Assembly (NCBI RefSeq): GCF_963678635.1
Contig: NC_087065.1
Span: 43,153,430 to 43,217,429, forward strand
DNA: 64,000 nucleotides
Source of the DNA: Symsagittifera roscoffensis
Taxonomy: Eukaryota > Xenacoelomorpha > Acoela > Convolutidae
Direction: 5' to 3'
Numbering within the stretch: position 1 is the first letter of the stretch; the number at the start of each line of letters is the position of its first letter. This document shows positions 56,150 through 64,000 of this stretch, piece by piece. A program made the position numbers and the translations under genes. The notes beneath the pieces are model-generated. The model had not been told where the DNA came from, did not search any database, and saw nothing but the letters and a program-made list of their open reading frames with translations.

Positions 56150-59100
56150 TGATTTTGGCTTTTTGTATCGGCTTAAAGAGAATTTTGTGTGTTCGAGGGC
56201 GAGGGGATTTACTAATTCATATTGATAAATATAGTTTTTTTTTAAACTTTTTTAGACAATGTTTTTTTTTGGTTTTGGGCTTTTTTAATTTTTTTTGTTT
56301 GATTAAGTGTTGGCCATCATTGAATCGGCATAGTGCCCTCATTTTGTTGCTTTTGATTACCAAAAAACGATATATGTTTTTTTGTGTTTCGAGGGTGAGT
56401 GTGATTTTTAAATTCTGTTTGATAGTCTAGTTTTTTCGACTTAAGGTTTTTTTGTTTTGAACCTCAAGTAGTTCAAAGCGCAGCTTCGCCTCTGTGTTGA
56501 ATGTAATTCCACCCTTTTTGCAATCTTGTTATGTTATACTGCTCAAGCATTTAGCACTCAAGAAGCTAATTTCCTTAGCTGTTTGAGCATGAGATGATCG
56601 TCGTATTTTTTCATTGTCTGCATTTCTTTCTTATATTCGTTCCACTTTTATCCATCATGTTCGTTGAATTTTAATTTTTTTCAGTGAATTAAACTTAAAG
56701 ATTTAAAGAAACAATTTTTGAGGATTGTTTAAGCTAAACGATAGCTAGAGCGTAAACTGATTTGTCTAACAAAAAAAGTCATCCATTTAAATTTATATCT
56801 TTCCGATAAAAAAAATCTAGCATATAGATTCAATTTATGGAGTCTTGTTCATACCATCAGAATTCATACTATCCAGAATTCATACTATCAGCCCAAGCTG
56901 CTAATCGACTATTTTCAATTTACGTAAGACTTGCGGCAATTTTTGCGAGGTATACAGTGTCTGAATCTATGGACATTTCTACTCAAAAGCGACTAATGAA
57001 GTGGCTGGTTACATTTAAGTGTAGCGAAGTGAAAAGCAATGAATTTGTTTTACTTATGTCATATAAGATCTGTACAAAAACAAATTTTTGTTCACAATTA
57101 ACGTCTGAGACTAAACCAAATTGTAGTGTTTGTGTTACAGTTCCAACACAATAGCTAGAGCGTAAACTGATTTATCTAACAAAAAAAGTCATCCATTTAA
57201 ATTTATATCTTTCCGATAAAAAAAATCTAGCATATAGATTCAATTTATGGAGTCTTGTTTAAACATTGTAAGGGAATTGTTTAAGATTTTTAAATTGTGC
57301 CGTATTCTGACAAAAATGGATTTTCTCAATTTTCCAGACCGCATAAGGGTGTGTTTTGCATCAGGCTCAGATTCTCAAGCTGTGCAGTTTAAGTTGAATG
57401 TTTTTTTTGCAATTATTTGGTATACATAGAATTCTCACTAGTCAGACTAATTTGTCCACGATTGTTTATCTGAATCCTTCTCGCGTATTGAAGGAACCTA
57501 CTTTTTTACCAAGCATAGCTCGATTAATTTTTGTGTTTAAAGTTACCTCGTTCAAACTAATCAACAAGCATGGGTAAGAATTTAAAGTTTTGAAGCTTTG
57601 AAGAACTTGATAGTTCAAAGTTAATCAGTATTATTTAATTAAATAAGCTAAACCTTTGGTGCTAATTTTATAGCTATATGAAAGTTCTGAAACACTCTAG
57701 AACAGGTAGTGACTCGTTTATTTGAAACGTTGTAGAACGTTATAGTTTTTATGGCAACAATTTGTATACGGCTTTTTGATTTTTTTCCTTTTTGTTGTTT
57801 GATAGGTTGCAGCCCAATTATTATCGGCGTAAGTTCCTCATATTGCTTCTTTGACAAGCGAAAAGAAAACTTCATGTGTTTTTTGAGGGTGAGGTGGACT
57901 TCATAGTAGTGTTAGTGTTCGTAAATTGTAGTGTTAGTGTTGCAGTTTCAGCACTTGATAAAGGTATGAGTGCTCCCTGTATATCGCGAATTTCGATTTG
58001 AATGCTGTGAAATTAGTCCTGATAAACTTTGTGTACTGGGGTTTCTTAAAAACTTTTGAGTCAACAGTCTGCAATCAGCTCAACACATTGTTTTTGATAC
58101 GCTGCGTATTTGCGAAAGATTGTAGTAGTTTTGACTTAGTTTCACAAACTAAACTATACTCCATTGTTTGAGTGCTCAAGGAAAGCACGAATTTTACCAC
58201 TATCATATGGATAAAATGGTTCTACTTTGTACCATAAGAAATACTGCTCCCAAATTTTAGACCTTGCTTTTGACACAAGTCAGACGTTTCTGTTGTGAAG
58301 TTTGTCTGCTCATCTTCTCTCGGTTATTTTCCGTTATATTTTTTTCCTGTCGTCTCGCTAATTTCTTGGTGTAAAAGGTATGTGATTTCGGTGAGTGCTA
58401 CTTCCCAGTTGCTGCTGAAATTAATTCACTCAGGCAGAAAATTAGAAAATAAAACTATTACGTTTTATCCGAATAATTTAGTTTCTCATTTGTTCATAAT
58501 CATTCAGCAATGTTTGTCTCTGTACTTTTTCACCCTTTCAACAAGCAAAGGTATTGCAACCTGGTACCAGTTTTTTTTTACCCGTAAATAACTTTGTTCA
58601 CGGAATGTTCAAAATGATATGGTAAATTTAGACTCAGTAAGATTCAAAGATAATATCGGCTTAAGTTCCTCACTTTGCTTCTTTTGACGAGCGAAAAGAG
58701 AATTTTGAGGGTGAGGGGACTTGAAAATTCATATTGGTAAATCTAGTTTTTATTAATTTTTTTGTCATAATTTTTTTGGTTTTCGGCTTTTTTCAATTTT
58801 TCTGTTTTTTTTTGTTTAAAAAGGTGTTGGCCTATATTGCATCGCCTTAGTGCCCTCATTTTGTTACTTTTGACTACCAAAAAACATATGTTTTTGTGTT
58901 TCGAGGGTGAGTGTGAGTTTTAAATTCTGTTTGATAGATCTAGTTTTTTCAATTTTTTTTTGAAGGTTTTTTTTGTTTTGAACCGCAATTAGTGCAACGC
59001 GCAGCTTCGCCTCAGTGTTGAATTTAATTTCAGCCTTTTTCCAATCTTGTTATGTGATACTGATCAAGCAATTAGCAGTCAAGAAGATAAACTTCTTAGC

Positions 59101-61140
59101 TTTTTGAGCATGAGTGATCGTCTTAACTTTTCATTGTCTGCATTTCTTTCTCATACTCCGCTTTTATCCATCATACTCCTCTTTTATCCATTTGACGAAT
59201 TTAAAACTTTTTTGGTGATTTAAATTTAAAGATTTAAAGAAACATTTTTTGAGGATTGTTAAACCTTTTATTTCGTTAGTTAGAGCGTAAACTGATTTAT
59301 CTAACAAAAAAGTCAGTTAGTTCGAACTATATCTTTCCGATAAAAAATCTAGCTTTTAGATTCACTTTTTGGAGTGTTCTCTAAACATTGGGAAGGAAGT
59401 ATATAAAGAGTTTGGAAAAAGTGGGACTTTTTTAAATTGTGCTGTAATCTGACAAAAATGGGCATTCTCAACTTTCCAGACCAAATAAGGGTGTGTTTTG
59501 TATCAGAATCAGGTTTTCAACCTGTGCAGTTTAAGTTGAATGTTTTTTTTATTCAAATTATTTGGTATACATAGAGTTATCACTTGTCTGACGTTGTCCA
59601 GGGTTGGTTTTTTGAATCACTCTTGTGTATTGGAGGTACCTGCTTTTTTACGAAACGTAGCTAAATTAATTTTTGTTCTTAAATTTACTTTTTTCAAACC
59701 AATCAGCAAGCATGGGTAAGAATTTAAAGTTTTGAAGCTTTCAAGAACTTGATAATTTAAAGATATTGAGTAGTTTTTGATTAAATATACTAAACCTTTG
59801 GTGCTGTTTTTACAGTTATACAAAAGTTCTGAAACAATCTAGAACAGTTAATGACCCGTTTGAAACGTTGTAGATTGTTATAGTTTTGTGGCAACAGTAC
59901 GTTTAAGGCTTTTTGTTTTTTTCCTTTTTGTTCTGTTTGATAGGTTGCGGCCGAAATAATATCGGCTTAAGTTCCTCATAATGCTTCTTTCGACAAGCGA
60001 AAACAAATTTTTTTTTAGTGTTTTGAGGGTGAGGTAGACTTAATAGTTCGTATTGGTAAATCGAGTTTTTATTGACTTTTCTAGTCATAATTTTTTTTGG
60101 TTTTCGGCTGTTTTTAATTTTTGTTTTTTGTTTAAATAGGTTTTAGGCTGTATTGTTTCGGCTGAGTGCCCTCATTTTGTTGCATTTGAGTACCAAAAAA
60201 CGATATATGTTTTTGTGTTTCGAGGGTGAGTGTGAATTTTTAATTCAGTTTGATAGATGTAGTTTTTTCGTTATTTTCAATATTTTTTTTCGACTTAAGG
60301 ATTTTTTTGTTTTGAGCTGCAAGTATTGCGAAGCTCAGCTCCGCCTCTGTGTTGAATAAACTTTCATCCTTTTTTCCAATCTTGTTATGTTTAACTGATC
60401 AAGCAATTAGCAGTCAAGAAGATAAACTTCTTATCTTTTTGAGCATGAGATGATCGTCGTAACTTTTCTTTGCATATCTTTCTCATACTCCACTGTAATC
60501 CATCTTTTTTAAGGAATATAGAAAATTTTTGTTAAATTATAACAAAAAATTTGTAGAAACTATTTTTGGGATTGCTTTACTTTTACCTTTTAATTGATTA
60601 GCTAGAGCGTAAGCTGATGTATCTAACTAAGACAAGTCAAGCCAGTTACTTCAATGACTATCATTTTTGAAATTGTGCCATATCCTGACAAAAATTGGTT
60701 TTCTCATTTTATTGGAAATTCACAACTTTCCAGACCAAATAAGAGTGTGTTTTGTATCAGGCTCAAACTCTCAAGCTATGCAGTTTAAGGTAAACGTTTT
60801 TTTTGCATTCAAACTATATGGTATTATATGGAGTTATCACTTGTCTGACTTTGTCAAGGGTTGCTTATGTGAATCACTCTCGTGTATTTAAAGAACATGC
60901 TTTTTTATGAAACAGCTCTATTGTTTTTTTTCTTCATTTAAACTTACCTCGTTCAAAGTAATCAACAAGCAGGGGTAAGAATTTAAAGTTTTGAAGCTTT
61001 CAATAACTTGATAGTTCAAAGAAATTAAGTAATTTTAAATTAATTTTGCTAAATTTTTATTGCTGTTTTCATAGTTATATGAAAGTTTTGAAACAATCTA
61101 GAACAATTAATGACCCGTTTGAAACGTTGTTCTTACTATT
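56150..61140 (+). repeat. Direct repeats of about 1.3 kb, three copies
   Basis: Units start near 56150, 58650 and 59956 (last period about 1,306 bp). Each runs in order: ATATCGGCTTAAG..., GAGGGTGAGG, TGCCCTCATTTTGTTGC, CCAAAAAACGATATATG, the hairpin module (56475, 58994, 60328), CCAATCTTGTTATG, TTGAGCATGAG, GCTAGAGCGTAAACTGAT, CCAGACC..ATAAGGGTGTG, and GGGTAAGAATTTAAAGTTTT. The first unit is longer because of the insert at 56850-57150 and extra sequence at 57900-58640. No coding content. Confidence 0.85.
56741..57259 (+). repeat. 301-bp insert bounded by 109-bp direct repeats
   Basis: ATAGCTAGAGCGTAAACTGA through ATGGAGTCTTGTT occurs at 56741-56849 and 57151-57259 with about one difference. 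Between them is a 301-bp copy of the segment at 54792-55067 (frame KRLMKWLVTFKCSEVKSNEF). The outer unit is single-copy in the other 1.3-kb repeats, so this arrangement is a recent event. Confidence 0.9.
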
Positions 61141-62361
61141 GCCGACCTAAAAACTTCGAAAAATATCAACTTCGCCCCTCGTTAAGGGAATTATCTACAA
61201 AAACAATATGACCCCTTAGGCAAATTCGTCACAGAACGGTTACAACTTGTTTTGTTCGAAATTATCAGCTAACAAAAATGCAATAGACTAAAAGTAAATT
61301 CTTCGGATATTAGCTTAGCTTTCATAGAAGTAGAGCGCTATATAAGTGCGAATAGTGATGCCCATTTTTTTCGAAGCAAGCGGAGGAGGAGGGGGGGGGG
61401 GGTAGGATAGAATGTTAACTTGTTTTTTTCTTGGGATTTTTCAGTCAATCAGAAACTAATATTTTGCACGTAGCGGTAAGCAAACTTAATCTAATTTAAA
61501 TGCTGGGGTGGATGATCTTAACTTGGTGTATCTTGGCAGGGGAGGGGCAGTTTCTTGAATTTTTTTTTTTTAAATTTTTGCCTGCGGGATAAATTTTCGG
61601 ATAAATATGGTCATTATAGTGTTTTGAGAGCTCCGAAAATTAGTTTGGTCGACTTGAAAAAAGGTGGTAAATTTTTCTCAAAATATTTTGAAAATCTGAG
61701 ATAATTCACCCCTGGTCTCACGAAGGACACTATTTTTACATTCCGATATGGTAGCGTTACAATATGGTCGCGTTTATAAGTACCCGAGGTCGGATTATTT
61801 AGAAAATTTTGATCCAATTTACCGATCCATTTTTATACTCGCAACAATTTACCTACATCTAAATAGAAATTGGCAATTTAAATAGCGATTTAAGTTGAGT
61901 TGCAAAATAGAAATGTAAGAAGCAATTCACTGATTTTAAATTCTCATGCCAGTTTAAACTGTCAGCACTGCATGTAGCCTCTATGCATGGTTTGCAATAC
62001 CAGTTCTTAGCCAAACGATTTAATTTTTAGAAAAATTAAAATTGAATTATAAAGTCTTACTTAGATAATTAGTTTTTGAATCAAAGTGAACGTAAGATTT
62101 TTTGCGAGATATTTTACATGCTATTCTTACGTTTACTATATTAGTCTTGTATCAAATTTGAAACCTGTTCAAGTCTGTGTTCACAAGTTTTAGCACATTT
62201 TTGAACTAATATGCGAAAGGAATTTGGACTGATTTTACATCTTAAGAAATAAACTATAATAAAATATTATTACCTGCGCTCTTCGTACGTGTTAAGTTTT
62301 GAACCAAAAATCATCAGTCATTGAGGTATTAAGAGTTTTGGTTGCCCTGAAAACTTCGAAT
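61141..62361. other. Intergenic upstream of the Patched-type gene
   Basis: Contains a G run of 13 at about 61390-61402. No gene supported and no promoter element I can justify. Confidence 0.55.
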
Positions 62362-63764
62362 ATGTCTGCAGAACGAGAACCAGGTATGTGTTTTTATTTG
62401 CTACTTCATATTTGTTTTTGTTCGTAATTGTATGCCGGGTTGTCTAAAACGTTTGGAGTCGCAGGTTCTTTCTAATTTGAACGTAATCAACGAAGATTTG
62501 TGATGGCAAGATTAAATTAAATGGCAGTGAAATGCAGACGTGTTTAGTGGGCTGAACAGCTGAAGAGCTAATCATTTCACCTTCCTGTTTTCAAAAATTT
62601 ACAGCTTCTTTTGGCTTAGGAGTACCAAGCACTGAAGGATTCGGAGACTGCTGCATTCGGGTGATCGGATTCCCGGAGAAGTTCCTCTCCAGTATTTTCT
62701 ACAACTACGGCAAAATGGTTGCCAGGAACCCCTGGCCAGTGCTAATAGTGTCTTTCCTAATCCAGGCACTGTTAGTGCTGGGGTTGCTCCGAATCGTCAC
62801 CGATGAGTTCAAACAGGTTGCTAGAAAAAGAACCATATTCTGTACTTCTGCGGATTTCATAATTTCAAACGTTTCAAATCTTCCGTTTCATTAATATTTT
62901 GCAATTTCCCTGTCAGGTCAGCTAAAAAAAATTTTTTGTCCAACCAGGAAGACACTGTGACAGCTTTCCTCGCCAGAGGCACCTGGATTGGAGACAGTCG
63001 GGACTGGTTCCTCGAAAACTGGCCAGTGACTTTTGACAACTATTGGCCTGCTCATTTGTATGACCTTCCTGAAATGTTCGTGCTCTACGTTCAGGCGAGG
63101 AACGTAGGTGATAACGTTCTGGATGCGCAGGGTATCGCGGAGATATTCCAGTTCTGCGGTGCGTTTGAGACAGTGACTGCTAATGTTGGAGGAGAGGATT
63201 TGACATATAGTGATGTTTGCGCAACTTGGAAGGGTAAGATTTTCATATGAGCAAAAAATACATCTCATTTCTATTTTTATGGAAGAGCTCAACATGAGCT
63301 CTCGTGATTACTGAACAAATGTTACTAAAAGGTTAGCTTTTCCGAACCAAATGTACCTGATTTTGTAGAATGAAATTGATTTTTTGTGCTTTCATTTGTG
63401 AACAGAAAAGTCCACATTGTCGCAGCTTTTCCAAACCTGCTTTTAGAAAGTTGTCAGCGAGCGTTCGCTTGTTCCGGTCTGCTCCAAACTGCTCCACAGT
63501 TTTCACCTCCCTTCATAACCTCAGCATTGTTGCCGATTCTTAGCATCAGCAATGAAGTAGTCTCAAATGAGACAGTAAGATTGTTAGCCAATAATTCCTT
63601 GGTGCCGGAAGAACAGGTATCGGGTGCTTCGCATATTGTGCTGTACTGGTACACGTACAAAACCAGCCAAGCTGAAGAATGGAGTGAGAAAGTGTTTGGA
63701 CAATTGGACGAAATGAGGAAGGGATTCACGAATGCAAACTACTATTTGTACAGCTATGCCAAAG
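62362..63764 (+). CDS. Patched/PTCHD-family (Ptr-like) protein, N-terminal exons, partial
   Basis: Coding exons 62362-62383, 62605-62816, 62948-63233 and 63447-63764 join in phase; the last ends with a donor (AAAG|GTGTGT) and the gene continues past the window. The start is ATG in MSAEREPASFGLG. Exon 2 encodes FLSSIFYNYGKMVARNPWPV, then LIVSFLIQALLVLGLLRIVT, the first membrane helix of RND-type Patched proteins, followed by TDEF. Exons 3-4 form the first extracellular domain, with paired Cys (VCATWKESCQRAFACSG), GASHIVLYWYTYKTSQAEEW and ANYYLYSYAK, matching the order seen in Patched-related and PTCHD proteins. These are sterol-sensing-domain transporter-like membrane proteins linked to sterol or Hedgehog-type lipid handling. 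Distinguishing Ptr from PTCHD needs the missing C-terminus. The exon-4 acceptor at 63446 (CTGCTTTTAG) was chosen over an earlier CAG because only it keeps frame. Confidence 0.85.
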
Positions 63765-64000
63765 GTGTGTTATTTTTGCTTCTTTCTACAAACAAAAACT
63801 TGGAGCAAGCATTTTTGACTTTAAAACCTCCATCACTGACACTAAATTAGAATGATTCAAGAACTTTGCTGCCTTGACGTTTTGAATGCACAAGCGTACC
63901 GTTATAGCAAATAACTGACATTTTTCTAATCCAACTCGCATAAAAGAGTGCTCATTTTGGTGGTAATTTTGCTGTACATAACTGGAAATCTAATACCATG
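63765..64000 (+). other. Intron of the Patched-type gene with a repeat fragment
   Basis: After the donor at 63765 the DNA is intronic. From about 63925 it contains the dispersed 5' module (AACTCGCATAAAAGAGTGCT) also seen at 24897 and 44935. Confidence 0.6.

Noticed and set aside
63380..63446. Earlier acceptor for Patched exon 4 (GTGAACAG near 63404)
   Set aside because: Joining there puts a stop in frame after about 13 codons; the acceptor at 63446 keeps frame and yields the expected Cys-rich segment.

Overview
The window is AT-rich, intron-rich nuclear DNA from an invertebrate metazoan. This rests on three spliced plus-strand genes with GT-AG introns (an EPS15-type endocytic adaptor, a NUDCD1 orthologue and a Patched/PTCHD-family membrane protein) and on a dense load of transposon debris. 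A Patched-related (Ptr-like) gene and strong splice acceptors 5-7 nt upstream of two start codons would fit a nematode or another lineage with spliced-leader trans-splicing, but the sequence does not prove either point. Exon models were read by hand from reading frames, splice sites and phase, with no transcript support.

Layout. 1-4.24 kb: gene-poor DNA with diverged direct duplications. 4.15-10.28 kb: a decayed Ty3/gypsy-like LTR retrotransposon on the minus strand (gag-protease nearly intact; RT, RNase H and integrase broken, with internal losses in RT and integrase). 10.53-11.33 kb: a 21-bp then 15-bp minisatellite. 12.60-19.04 kb: two near-identical 2.9-kb units plus a diverged partial third; long inverted arms enclose a roughly 1-kb loop carrying an unrecognised ORF (213 codons, intact in the second unit). 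19.60-34.08 kb: the EPS15-type gene, 14 coding exons, about 1,203 aa, its long introns filled with a Helitron-like element, satellite monomers and tRNA-derived repeat pieces. 34.1-39.2 kb: intergenic, repeat-rich. 39.27-41.99 kb: NUDCD1, 4 coding exons, 594 aa. 42-62.3 kb: no intact gene seen; it holds dispersed repeats, a C2H2 zinc-finger pseudogene (minus), a possible mobile-element polymerase fragment (minus), two broken copies of a DDE integrase (plus), and a block of roughly 1.3-kb direct repeats. 62.36 kb to the end: the first four coding exons of a Patched-type gene that runs off the window.

The three host genes do unrelated jobs (clathrin endocytosis; NudC/CS-domain co-chaperone-like protein; sterol-sensing/RND-type membrane protein) and show no operon-like spacing. 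Most unusual: the foldback array with its ORF, the Helitron-like element with a satellite core, and a hairpin-containing repeat module found about 13 times, always in the same orientation.
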